From Acidobacteriota bacterium (GTDB lineage: Bacteria; Acidobacteriota; UBA6911), in assembly GCA_031271905.1 (NCBI GenBank), contig JAISUT010000064.1, forward strand, positions 1-64,000: 64,000 nt of DNA, in the 5' to 3' direction. The notes below the pieces were generated by a model, which ran no database searches, was not told where the DNA came from, and worked only from the letters and a program-made list of their open reading frames with translations. The position numbers and the translations under genes are program-made. How positions within the stretch are numbered: position 1 is the first letter of the stretch; the number at the start of each line of letters is the position of its first letter. Shown one piece after another: positions 1 through 9,070 of this stretch.

Positions 1-362
1 CCCCCCCCCCCCCCCCCCCAGACTTGCGCCAGACGCCTCGTTCCGCGCACACGGCACTCCCTGCGTTCGCAAAACCTCCGCCATCCTCCGCCCTACCCCG
101 ACACGATGACATTTATCCGCTCTCTCCCGCTTCGCGACCCGGCACCCGGATCGTCAAACCGACAGCCCGCCCAACCCTAAAACATCCTATTTGATGCGAC
201 TACTAAAACCACAAAACCACAGGGGATGTCAACAATATTTTATGGAGGCGCGCAGAGGCGCGCAGGATGCGGGGAAAACGCGGACGGAAATCCGGCAAAG
301 GGTGTGCGGCGCTTGCGTTAGCGGACTTCCAACGGGGTGGCGGGAGCCCCCCGCGCCAGCCG

Positions 363-1655
363 TCAGCGGAAGAATATCAGCGTGATCACCAGAAACAGCG
401 GAACCAGCACGGCACCCGAGTAGACCAGGTAGCCTCCGAAGGTCGGCATCTTGATGCCCGACTGGTCGGCGATGCTCTTCACCATCAGGTTGGGGCCGTT
501 GCCGATGTAGGTGTTCGCCCCCATGAAGACCGCGCCGCAGGAGATGGCGCGAAGCATCTGCTCGCTCAAGGGGTTGCCGAGCAACAGGCTCAAGTCCTGC
601 GCGTTGCCGCCGAAATGGCCGCTCGCCAACGCCGTGAAGGTGAGGTAGGTCGGCGCGTTGTCCAGGAAGCTCGACAGCACGCCCGTCATCCAGAAGAACT
701 GCCAGGCGTGATCCAGCTTCCAGTGCGCCGACTGCTGGCTCAAGATTTCCAGCGCGGGGATCATCGTGACGAAGATCCCCAGGAAGAGCGCCGCCACCTC
801 CGCTATAGGCTCGAAGTCGAAGTGGTTGGCCTTGTGGACTTCCTTGCGCGTGCCGAAGTAGCTGATGACGCCCATCAGGATCATGATCGATTCCTGGACG
901 CCGTGCGGCCAGCCGAAATGCGCCGACAGGGGCGCCGCCACCATCACGCCGACCAGGCAAAGGAAGTTCATCTTGCCGTCGATCTGCAGCTTGCGCTTGG
1001 GCTGCACGTCCTCGATCAGCGCCCCGGGCGTCTCCACATCCTCCTTCTCGAAAATCTTCTGGTCGACGAGGTTGAACACGACCAGCAGGATGCCGACGGC
1101 GACCGCCCATTGCGGAAGCAGATGCAAAGTCCAGAAGAAGGGGACGCCGCGCAGGAAGCCCAGAAACAGCGGCGGGTCGCCGAGCGGCGTCAGAAGGCCG
1201 CCGATGTTGCTGACGATGAAGATGAAGAACACGATCAGGTGCGTGCGCCGCGACCTCTTCCTGTTCGCCCGCAGATAGGGGCGGATGAGCAGCATCGACG
1301 CGCCCGTGGTGCCGATGAGGTTCGCCAGCACCGCGCCGACCGCCAAGTAGGTGGTGTTGACCAAGGGCGTGCCCGCCCACGCCCCGCGGATGTGGACGCC
1401 CCCCGAGATCACGAACAGCGCGCCCAGCAGCACGATGAACGAGAAATACTCCATCATGGAATGCCCCAGCAGCGTCATCTGGGAGTGGAGCGCCAAGATG
1501 GCGAGCACCGGCACCGAGATCACGACGCTCAGGGCGAGCTTGTTACGGTTGCTGTGCCAGAGCTTGGGCAGGACGAGCGGCAGAACCGCGATGGACAGCA
1601 ACATGGCGACGAAGGGGATGACACTCCACAACGGGAAGGATGCGCTCTCGTGCAC
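363..1655 (-). CDS. Sodium:proton antiporter / citrate-transporter-like (NhaD/CitMHS superfamily) membrane protein
   Basis: 430-aa ORF with many hydrophobic TM segments and motifs such as GTTGASMLLIRP, SNIGGLLTPLGDPPLFLGFLRGVPF, SSFLDNAPTYLTF and GANTYIGNGPNLMVKSIA, typical of NhaD/ArsB/CitMHS transporters. Confidence 0.85.
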   Translation of the reverse strand: MHESASFPLWSVIPFVAMLLSIAVLPLVLPKLWHSNRNKLALSVVISVPVLAILALHSQMTLLGHSMMEYFSFIVLLGALFVISGGVHIRGAWAGTPLVNTTYLAVGAVLANLIGTTGASMLLIRPYLRANRKRSRRTHLIVFFIFIVSNIGGLLTPLGDPPLFLGFLRGVPFFWTLHLLPQWAVAVGILLVVFNLVDQKIFEKEDVETPGALIEDVQPKRKLQIDGKMNFLCLVGVMVAAPLSAHFGWPHGVQESIMILMGVISYFGTRKEVHKANHFDFEPIAEVAALFLGIFVTMIPALEILSQQSAHWKLDHAWQFFWMTGVLSSFLDNAPTYLTFTALASGHFGGNAQDLSLLLGNPLSEQMLRAISCGAVFMGANTYIGNGPNLMVKSIADQSGIKMPTFGGYLVYSGAVLVPLFLVITLIFFR

Positions 1656-1801
1656 AAAACCACCTTGCGGCAGACGGAGACGCCCAGGCGCGGCGACCCG
1701 TCGCCAAAATCAACCGGGGTGGGCGCGGACAGAACCCGCCCCACCCCTGGGAAGTGAGAAACACAGGATGGGCACCCGCAACATCCCGGGCACCGCCCAC
1801 A

Positions 1802-1863
1802 GGGAGCCTCGAAAACCCCGGACGCTGCGTTGCGCCTTGTCTGCGAGCTTTTTAGAGGCTCCC
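1802..1863 (+). repeat. Dispersed palindromic element, copy 1 (short form, orientation A)
   Basis: gggagcctcgaaaaccccggacgctgcgttgcgccttgtctgcgagctttttagaggctccc. Confidence 0.9.
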
Positions 1864-1913
1864 TGCAGGCTTTCCGAGAGGCGCCACCCTGCCATATGCA
1901 AGCCTGGCGCGAA

Positions 1914-2255
1914 CTACACGAGGGAGTCCTCGCCCGACTCGCCGGTCCGTATCCTGACCGCGTCCGCAAGAGTATACACGAAAATCTTGCCGTCGCCGAT
2001 CTCGCCCGTGTGGGCGGCGTCGATGATCGCCTTCAAGGCGTCTTCGTATTGGCTGTCGGGCACCGCCACCTCGACCTTGATCTTGGGGATGAGGTCGAAG
2101 CTGTACTCCGAGCCCCGGTAGCGTTCGATCTGCCCCTTTTGCCGTCCGGCGCCGCGCACTTCGGTGATGGTTAGCCCGACCACCCCGACGTCCGACAGGG
2201 CGGTCTTCACATTTTCGAGCCGATGCGGCCGAACAATCGCGCTGATTACCTTCAT
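1914..2255 (-). CDS. glnB: Nitrogen regulatory protein P-II (GlnB/GlnK)
   Basis: 113 aa; canonical T-loop GRQKGQIERYRGSEYSFDLIPK with the uridylylated-Tyr context (YRGSEY) and C-terminal TGEIGDGKIFVYTLADAVRIRTGE; SD GGAAGGA upstream. Confidence 0.95.
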   Translation of the reverse strand: MKVISAIVRPHRLENVKTALSDVGVVGLTITEVRGAGRQKGQIERYRGSEYSFDLIPKIKVEVAVPDSQYEDALKAIIDAAHTGEIGDGKIFVYTLADAVRIRTGESGEDSLV

Positions 2256-2415
2256 GAGATCCTTCCTTTCCTTAGCCCCGGATGTTTTGCGGGAACCCTA
2301 CGCGCCACCTTGCGCCACCCTCGGAACCATCCGGGCCGACCCGACCAGTCTCCTGATCCGACTGATCCGATAAAACATGGCGACCGGCTGTGGAGCCGCG
2401 CCGACCACAATATAG

Positions 2416-2432
2416 TGCAATCCCCATACCAG
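2416..2432 (-). promoter_or_regulatory. Putative sigma54 (-24/-12) promoter upstream of P-II gene
   Basis: Minus strand CTGGTATGGGGATTGCA matches YTGGCACGNNNNTTGCW with exact GG/GC spacing. Confidence 0.5.
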
Positions 2433-2842
2433 CCGGGGCGGTCTCTTTCATTATACGGACATCTCTTTAGATGACAATTATTTGCACCGTTCCCACACAC
2501 GCCCCGGAACGGCTCGTTTTCCACAATATTGTATTTTCATAATTTTATTCATCTTTTTTGTAATCCCCATGTCCGCGCACGGCGGGGGACTGGGGGGGAG
2601 TCCCGCCGTGGAGTTCGACAGATCGCCGCCGCTTTCGTCCATCCGAACGTCCGTGCGGGAACCTGTTCCCACCGGATTGCCGGAAACTTGCACCAAGCGG
2701 CGGCGAGCCGCCGCGCAGCGCGCCAGGGGTCGCGACGGGCGGCGCGGCGCGCAACGGGCGGCGGGCGCGCACTGCCCATACATCTTTGTAGATTTTGATT
2801 ATCAAAGATACATCGAGGTAGGAACGAAGCGGCGCGCGCCGA

Positions 2843-2886
2843 TAAAAAAACGCGGGGGCGTGGCGGAAACCGCGCCCCCGCGTTTA
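2843..2886 (-). terminator. Rho-independent terminator of the hydratase/lyase gene
   Basis: GC-rich hairpin acgcgggggc...gcccccgcgt followed on the minus strand by a T7 run, about 100 bp after the stop at 2979. Confidence 0.75.
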
Positions 2887-2978
2887 TCAAGCGACCGCGT
2901 CGCGACGTCTGCGCCCGTGGCCCGCACACGCCGTCAAACGGCGTCTGCGCGAGCCGGGACGCGGCGCGGCGCGCGTTC

Positions 2979-3815
2979 CTACTTTTTTTCCCTCTTGTAC
3001 ATGCCCATGCCCGGCTTGTAGGTCTTGTCGTCCAGGAACTGCTTGAAGCCTTCCTCGCGCTCGTTGCCGGCCAGCAGCCAGAGCTGCTCCTGCTTGGCGA
3101 TGAGGTATTCCTCGGAGATGTCCCAGCCGAGGTTGTGGTCGATGGTGCGCTTGAAGACCTCCTTGCAAGCCTTCAAGACCGCCGGGCTCTTCTCCAAGAG
3201 CATGTCGGCCAGTTCGCGGGTGCGCTTCCTCAGGTCGGCCAGGGGCACGGACTCGTTCACCATGCCGTACTTCTCGGCCTGCTTGCCGTCGAACGGCATG
3301 CCGGACATCGCGTAGTAGATGCCGACGCGCGGAGGCATGTAGGTCGCCACGGACTTGGTGACGTTGCCGGCGGGCAGGATGCCCCAGTTGACCTCGGACA
3401 GCACGAACTTCGCCTCGTCGGCGGCGACGGCCAGGTCGCAGGACGCCAGCGGCAGGAACGCGCCGCCACAGCACCAGCCGTTGACCATGGCGATGGTCGC
3501 CTTCTCGAAGTAGCGGAGACGGCGCCACTGCCATTCCCAGTTGCGGCGACGGGCGCGGATCTCCTCGATGTGCGGCTTGCCCTTCATGTCGCGGAAGTAT
3601 TCCTTGATGTCCATGCCGGCGGAGAACGCAGTCCCCTCGCCCGTCAGCACCATGACGCCGATGTCGTCGCGGAGCTCGACCTCGTCCAGGACCTCCAACA
3701 TGCGGCCGGCAAGGCGCGGCGACATCGCGTTGCGCTTTTCCGGGCGGTTGAAGCTGACCCACGCCACGCCGTTATCGTATTCGATTTTGACCAGATCCTT
3801 TTCTTCGGATGCCAT
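2979..3815 (-). CDS. Enoyl-CoA hydratase/isomerase family, p-hydroxycinnamoyl(feruloyl)-CoA hydratase/lyase-like
   Basis: 278 aa; NRPEKRNAMSP, GMDIKEYFR, TIAMVNGWCCGGAFLPLASCDLAVAADEAKFVLSEVNWGI, GFKQFLDDKTYKPGM resemble HCHL/FerA rather than generic crotonases. Confidence 0.8.
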   Translation of the reverse strand: MASEEKDLVKIEYDNGVAWVSFNRPEKRNAMSPRLAGRMLEVLDEVELRDDIGVMVLTGEGTAFSAGMDIKEYFRDMKGKPHIEEIRARRRNWEWQWRRLRYFEKATIAMVNGWCCGGAFLPLASCDLAVAADEAKFVLSEVNWGILPAGNVTKSVATYMPPRVGIYYAMSGMPFDGKQAEKYGMVNESVPLADLRKRTRELADMLLEKSPAVLKACKEVFKRTIDHNLGWDISEEYLIAKQEQLWLLAGNEREEGFKQFLDDKTYKPGMGMYKREKK

Positions 3816-3990
3816 ATATCTATCTCCTCGTCAATTATAGAAGTTGCTAAGTTCCCACACCGGCGAACTATGGATTATGTCCCCTAAACCCCGCCGTGTC
3901 ACCCCTAAAAATCGCATGGGCGTCCAAGTACGCCCGGCGCGCCGGTTCGCCTCCGGCGGCGGCTCCCCGCCGCCGCCCATGCGACATGAT

Positions 3991-4065
3991 GGAACCTCTA
4001 AAACCTCGCAGGCAAGGCGCAACGCAGCGTCCGGGGTTTTTAGCCCGGGGTTTTTAGAGGTTCCC
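3991..4065 (-). repeat. Dispersed palindromic element, copy 2 (short form, orientation B, duplicated terminus)
   Basis: ggaacctctaaaacctcgcaggcaaggcgcaacgcagcgtccggggtttttagcccggggtttttagaggttccc. Confidence 0.9.
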
Positions 4066-4107
4066 ATGATGGCAGCCCCCCGTCCGATGCGGTATACTCT
4101 GACCCTT

Positions 4108-5175
4108 ATGAAAACGTCGTCCGCTTTCCGAAAACTCGCCTGGCTGCCGCTCCTCCTGCTCCCGTCCCTGGCACCCGTCCCCGCGCGGGCGCAAGGCGGG
4201 AACGTCGTCGAAGGGCGAATCGTCAACCGGACCGACCCGGGCATCGCCGCCGCCGGCGCCGAGGTCGAAGTCATCGACCTCTCCGTCGGCATGGACATCA
4301 TCAAGACCGCCGACGCCGACGCCCAGGGGCGGTTCCGCATCGACGGTCTGCCCGCGACGGGCATGCCCCTGTTGCTGCGCGCCATCTATAAAGGGGTGAA
4401 CTACCACGGGATGCTGCGGTTCGATGCGGCGGGGAAGGCCACGGCGCAAATCGAGGTCTACGAGCCGACCACCTCCATGCAGGGCATCCAGGCGCGGTCG
4501 GCGACCTTGGCGTTCCAGTTGGGCGGCGACCACCTGCACGCGGTCGAGACCTGGGAGATCGTCAACCAGACCGATCCCCCCCGCGTCTATGTCAACCCCG
4601 AGGGGAGCTTCCGCATCTCCAAGGCGGCGGGGATCCTCGAACCGCCGAAGATCCAGGCGGCGGCATCGGGCTCGGAGATGCCTCTGACGCAATCGGCGTT
4701 GGAGAGCGCCGACGGCGAGAGCTACTACAGCCTCTATCCGCTGCGCCCCGGCCTGACGACCTTCGAGGCGCGCCAGACGCTCCCTTACGCGGACAAGCGC
4801 TACGTCTACGCCAAGAAGTTCTTCATGGACGCGGCGAAGCTGACCATCGGCGTGCTCCCCGCCGACATGGCTATCGAGGGCGGCGGCATCGAGCGGACGG
4901 AGGTCAACGCGGAGGAGGACTTCGCCATCTACTCCGGCCCGGCGGTCAAGGCGGGCGAGGAGGTCTCCTGGACATTGTCCGGCGGCACGCCGGTGGCGGA
5001 GTCGGCGGGCGGCGGGATGGGCGCGCACGGCGACGGCAACGCGGGAGGCGCGACGGTCAAGGCGATGGACGGGTTCGTCGGCAGGAACGCCCTGCCCATC
5101 GGCTCGCTGCTGTTGCTGGCGCTTGTCATCCCGCTTTGGCGCGCCTGCGTCCGCCCCCCGGACGGGAAGCCATGA
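4108..5175 (+). CDS. Secreted/membrane-anchored protein with carboxypeptidase-regulatory-like N-terminal region, first gene of a CcmAB-type cluster
   Basis: Signal peptide LAWLPLLLLPSLAPVPARAQG, Ig-like/CarboxypepD_reg-like start, C-terminal TM; overlaps the start of the downstream ABC ATPase. Confidence 0.65.
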   Translation: MKTSSAFRKLAWLPLLLLPSLAPVPARAQGGNVVEGRIVNRTDPGIAAAGAEVEVIDLSVGMDIIKTADADAQGRFRIDGLPATGMPLLLRAIYKGVNYHGMLRFDAAGKATAQIEVYEPTTSMQGIQARSATLAFQLGGDHLHAVETWEIVNQTDPPRVYVNPEGSFRISKAAGILEPPKIQAAASGSEMPLTQSALESADGESYYSLYPLRPGLTTFEARQTLPYADKRYVYAKKFFMDAAKLTIGVLPADMAIEGGGIERTEVNAEEDFAIYSGPAVKAGEEVSWTLSGGTPVAESAGGGMGAHGDGNAGGATVKAMDGFVGRNALPIGSLLLLALVIPLWRACVRPPDGKP

Positions 5176-5894
5176 TCAAGGTTCGGGGGCTGGCGAAATA
5201 TTACGGACGCTTCACGGCGTTGCGCGCCCTCGACCTGGACATCGGCGCGGGGGAGTGCGTCGCGCTCTTCGGCAGGAACGGCGCGGGCAAGACCACCCTC
5301 CTGCGCATCTTGGCGGGGCTGTCCCGCCCTTCCTCCGGCAGTTTCCAAATCAAATTCCCTGGAAGCGCCTCCGGCAAGGGGGCGGCGTCCCCGCGCGGCA
5401 GCCGCGGCCGCATCGGCTACCTGTCGCACAACACCTCGCTCTATCCCGACCTGACGGCGCTGGAGAACCTCCGTTTCTTCGCCGGGCTGATGGACGCGCC
5501 AGCGGACGAGGAGTCCTTGGCGCGCCGCATGGAGGCGGTGGGATTGGCGGGGCGGGAGCGCGAGCCGGTGCGCAACTTCTCGCGCGGGATGCAGCAGCGC
5601 CTGGCCATCGCGCGGGCGTTCCTGCACGACCCGGAGCTCCTGTTGCTGGACGAGCCGTTCACGGGCCTGGACCGGCTGGGCTTCGACGTTTTAGGAAATT
5701 ATATCCGACGGGCGCGGGGCGCGGGCAAGACCTGCCTGGTGGCGCTGCACGACCTCGACTTGGGCTACGCGCTCGCAGACCGGCTGGTGGTCATCGAGAA
5801 AGGGGTCGCCGCGCTGGATGCGCCGAAGGCTTCGCTGACGCCCGCCGGTTTCGAGGAGCGGTTCCGCAAAATCATGGAAGGCGGCCATGCGTAA
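5172..5894 (+). CDS. ccmA: ABC transporter ATP-binding protein, CcmA-like (heme exporter)
   Basis: Walker A GRNGAGKTTLLR, signature NFSRGMQQRLAIARA, Walker B ELLLLDEPFTGLD; followed by a CcmB-like permease. Confidence 0.8.
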   Translation: MIKVRGLAKYYGRFTALRALDLDIGAGECVALFGRNGAGKTTLLRILAGLSRPSSGSFQIKFPGSASGKGAASPRGSRGRIGYLSHNTSLYPDLTALENLRFFAGLMDAPADEESLARRMEAVGLAGREREPVRNFSRGMQQRLAIARAFLHDPELLLLDEPFTGLDRLGFDVLGNYIRRARGAGKTCLVALHDLDLGYALADRLVVIEKGVAALDAPKASLTPAGFEERFRKIMEGGHA

Positions 5895-6564
5895 CGCCGC
5901 AAAGATATGGGCTATATTCCGCAAAGACCTGCTGGTCGAGTTGCGCACCAAGAGCGCCGTCAACTCCATGCTCTTTTTCGGCGTGGTGACGCTCCTGGTC
6001 CTCAACTTCGCGTTCCGCTCGCTGGAAGGCTCCCTGCGCCCGGCGCTGCCCGGCGTCCTCTGGGCGGCGTTCTCCTTCGCGGGCGCATTGGGGCTCAACC
6101 GCATGTTCGCCGCCGAGAAGGAGAACAGTTGCCTGCAAGGGTTGCTGATGACCCCCGCCGACCGGGGGGTGCTCTACCTGGGGAAGATGCTGGCGGGCTC
6201 CGTCTTCATGCTGGCCGCGGAGGCCGTGATCTCCGCCTTCGGCATGATATTTTTCAACGTGACGGTCTGGCGGGAGATCCCGTGGCTGGCGCTGACCTTC
6301 CTGGTCGGCACGCTGGGGTTCATGGCGGTGGGGACGCTCCTGGCTGCGGTCGCGGTGAACACGAAGCTCCGCGAGGTGCTCCTGCCGCTGCTGCTCTTCC
6401 CGGTGATCCTGCCCGTCCTGGTCAACGCGGTGGAGGCCACCGGCATCATCCTCGACGGCGGGGACTACGGCGGGCTGAAGTTGCCGTTGAGCGTGATGGC
6501 GGCCTTCACGCTGGTGTTCGGCGTCGTCTCATGCCTGCTGTTCGAATACGTGCTGGACGATTGA
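5887..6564 (+). CDS. ccmB: Heme exporter protein CcmB-like permease
   Basis: 225 aa, six hydrophobic segments, overlaps ccmA stop; AAKIWAIFRKDLLVELRTKSAVNSMLFFGVVTLLVLNFAF is typical of CcmB. Confidence 0.8.
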   Translation: MRNAAKIWAIFRKDLLVELRTKSAVNSMLFFGVVTLLVLNFAFRSLEGSLRPALPGVLWAAFSFAGALGLNRMFAAEKENSCLQGLLMTPADRGVLYLGKMLAGSVFMLAAEAVISAFGMIFFNVTVWREIPWLALTFLVGTLGFMAVGTLLAAVAVNTKLREVLLPLLLFPVILPVLVNAVEATGIILDGGDYGGLKLPLSVMAAFTLVFGVVSCLLFEYVLDD

Positions 6565-6598
6565 CGCCAGATCGATCCAATTAATCCAAGGGGGGCGG

Positions 6599-7090
6599 AT
6601 GATTCGCCGACAGATCTTTTTCGGGTTGACGATAGTGCTTCTCACCGTCGTGGTCGTCCTGTTGTTGCGCGGGCGCAAGGCGGAGAAGGAGCAGGCGGCG
6701 CAGAACCTGAAGGCGGGGCAGGTGCGGGAGGCGCCGTCTTCGCCGACGCGGGTGCTCGCGCCCCGCGACGTGGCGCTGGTCGCGGCGGAAGTCTCCTTCG
6801 CGCCGACCCCCGCGCCCCCCGACGGCGGCGACGGCGGGGAGGCGACCTTGACGGCGCGTCACGCCCTGACCGTCCGCAACGGCGGCGGTGTCGCCTACGG
6901 CGGCCTGCGCCTGCGGTTGGAATACGTGGGAAAGTCGGGCGAGGTCTTGGAGGACAGGATACAGGCGGTCGAGGGGGCGTTGCCGCCGGGGGAATCGCTG
7001 CGCATCGAGGATGTCGCGGTCACAGGGGTGCCGGCGGGCGCGGTGGGCTGCCGCGCGAGCATCGTCTCCGCCGACTTCCCTATAGACTGA
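6599..7090 (+). CDS. Single-pass membrane protein of unknown function
   Basis: 163 aa, N-terminal TM anchor, co-directional with the ccmAB-like genes. Confidence 0.5.
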   Translation: MIRRQIFFGLTIVLLTVVVVLLLRGRKAEKEQAAQNLKAGQVREAPSSPTRVLAPRDVALVAAEVSFAPTPAPPDGGDGGEATLTARHALTVRNGGGVAYGGLRLRLEYVGKSGEVLEDRIQAVEGALPPGESLRIEDVAVTGVPAGAVGCRASIVSADFPID

Positions 7091-7137
7091 CGGGCGCCCG
7101 TTCCAGTCCGCCCCGCGCCAAACGGCGGGCCGTCTTC

Positions 7138-7172
7138 GCGGCGGGGCGCGCCTAATGGACGCGCCCCGCCGC
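7138..7172. terminator. Bidirectional terminator-like hairpin between convergent genes
   Basis: Perfect 13-bp stem gcggcggggcgcg / cgcgccccgccgc with 9-nt loop; no clear U-tract. Confidence 0.45.
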
Positions 7173-7192
7173 CCCGCCGTGGGACGTCACGC

Positions 7193-8860
7193 CTACGGCT
7201 TCACGATGCTGGTGTAGTAGGGCGAGCTGACGTACTGGTTCTCGCCCCGATCCCACGCATAGCGCAAGAACTTGATCACGATCGGTGCGCCGCCCTTGAC
7301 CCCTTTGACGAGGGTCAGGAGGTCGTCCCGGTTGGTCACCGGCTTGCCGTTGACCGCGATGATGATGTCGCCGCCGTCGGCGCGCGGGTTGGCGCCCGAC
7401 AGTCCGGCGTCGTCAGCCAGGCTTCCGGGTTTGACCGAGGTGACCTTCGCGCCGCCGGGGATGTCCAGCGCGCGAGCCACCCGCCCGGGGACGTTGTCGA
7501 ACTCCAGACCGATCTCGGCCTTGGGCTTGGGCGCAGGGTCCTCCTCGAAGCTGTAGCTCTCCTTCTTCTTCCCCTGCTCCTGGTTCTCGATGGTGCGCTC
7601 GGCCAGCACCACGTCGAAGGCCTTCTCCACCCCGTGCCGCACGACCTTGACCTTGACCGTCCGCCCAGGGACTGCGTTTGCCACCGCCATGCGGAACCCT
7701 TGCACGTCGGTGATCTTGGCGCCGTCGAAATCGACGATGACGTCCTCCGCCTTGATGCCCGCCTTCGCCGCAGGCCCGGCGGTGTCCGAAGGCTTCCCCG
7801 CCTCGTCCACGAGTTGCGTGACCAGCACGCCCGACCCCTGCTTGACGCCGAAGAACTCGGCCATCTCCGGGGTGAAGGGGAAGTTGTTCATGCTGACGCC
7901 GATCCAGCCGCGGGAGACCTTGCCCGTCTCCAAGATCTGGTTGTAGACGTTGACGAAGATGTGCGCCGGGACGGCGAAGCCGATGCCCGCGCTGCCGCCG
8001 CTGCGGCTGGTTATGAAGCTGTTGATGCCGACCACCTCGCCGCTCATGTTGACCAGCGGGCCGCCGCTGTTGCCCTGGTTGATGGCGGCGTCGGTCTGGA
8101 GGTAGTCGTTGAAGCTGGTCCCGGCGGAGGGGCCGTCGCCTTCGGCGAAGGTGCGCCCGGTGGCGGAGATGATGCCCACCGTCACCGTCTGCTCCAGGCC
8201 GAAGGGGCTGCCGATGGCCATCACCCAGTCGCCGACCTTCATGCTCTTCGAGTTGCCCACCTTGACGTAGGGGAAGGGCTTCGCCCCCTCGATCTTGATC
8301 ACGGCGATGTCCGAGATCGGGTCGGCGCCGACCACTTTCGCCGCGTACTCCTCGCTCCCGCCGCCGATGCCGACCTTGATGCGCGTGGCGCCATCGACGA
8401 CATGGTGGTTGGTGACGATATACCCTTTGGGATCGACGATGACGCCGGAGCCGAGGCTGCGGACCATCTGGTCGGGCATCGAAAAGGGCGCCCCGCCGGG
8501 ACCGCCGAAAAAGCGGCGGAACATGTCCATCGGGTCGTCCTCGCCCATGTCGGGGGCCTCAAAGTCGCCGCCCATGCCGCGCGAGCCGGGAACGACCGCC
8601 TCCGTGTTGATGTTCACCACGGCGGGCTCCACGTGGTTCGCCACGTCCTCGAACGCCTGGGAGAAGGCTTGCAAAGCCCCTCCGACGGGCTTTCCCGCCG
8701 GTTGCATCTCCAGCTTGCTGTCGCCGGGGCCGGTGGCGCCCGCGCGCCCTGTGATCAAACTCCCTATGCCGATGCCCACGCCGAGCACGACCAAGACCAT
8801 GAGAAACCCGAGGAGGACCTTCTTTCTCGAACGCCCCCCGTTTTCTGGTTGATTGTCCAT
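7193..8860 (-). CDS. degP: Periplasmic serine protease Do/HtrA (DegP family), two PDZ domains
   Basis: GSGVIVDPKGYIVTNHHVVDGA (His), DPISDIAVIKI (Asp), TDAAINQGNSGGPLVN (Ser) and two PDZ-like regions. Confidence 0.95.
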   Translation of the reverse strand: MDNQPENGGRSRKKVLLGFLMVLVVLGVGIGIGSLITGRAGATGPGDSKLEMQPAGKPVGGALQAFSQAFEDVANHVEPAVVNINTEAVVPGSRGMGGDFEAPDMGEDDPMDMFRRFFGGPGGAPFSMPDQMVRSLGSGVIVDPKGYIVTNHHVVDGATRIKVGIGGGSEEYAAKVVGADPISDIAVIKIEGAKPFPYVKVGNSKSMKVGDWVMAIGSPFGLEQTVTVGIISATGRTFAEGDGPSAGTSFNDYLQTDAAINQGNSGGPLVNMSGEVVGINSFITSRSGGSAGIGFAVPAHIFVNVYNQILETGKVSRGWIGVSMNNFPFTPEMAEFFGVKQGSGVLVTQLVDEAGKPSDTAGPAAKAGIKAEDVIVDFDGAKITDVQGFRMAVANAVPGRTVKVKVVRHGVEKAFDVVLAERTIENQEQGKKKESYSFEEDPAPKPKAEIGLEFDNVPGRVARALDIPGGAKVTSVKPGSLADDAGLSGANPRADGGDIIIAVNGKPVTNRDDLLTLVKGVKGGAPIVIKFLRYAWDRGENQYVSSPYYTSIVKP

Positions 8861-9070
8861 TTTTCCACTACCTCCCTGTCAAAGCTTATGCGCCCATTAC
8901 GTGCCTAATAAAGGATTGCACCCGCCTACCTTCTACGCGATGTCCGCTGGCGGGTTGCAAAAAAGTGTCGGGGCGGGCAGGACGAGACCGCCCCCGTCGC
9001 CGCCCCCGAGTCCCGGGCGAGGCGAGCCGCCGCCGCCGGCAGCCCGTTTCACGCCATCCCGCGCCGCGAC

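Noticed and set aside
2478-3021. Overlapping ORFs of 60-180 aa between P-II and the hydratase gene
   Set aside because: Low-complexity Arg/Ala/Gly-rich frames in GC-rich DNA with no motif or clear RBS; treated as non-coding.
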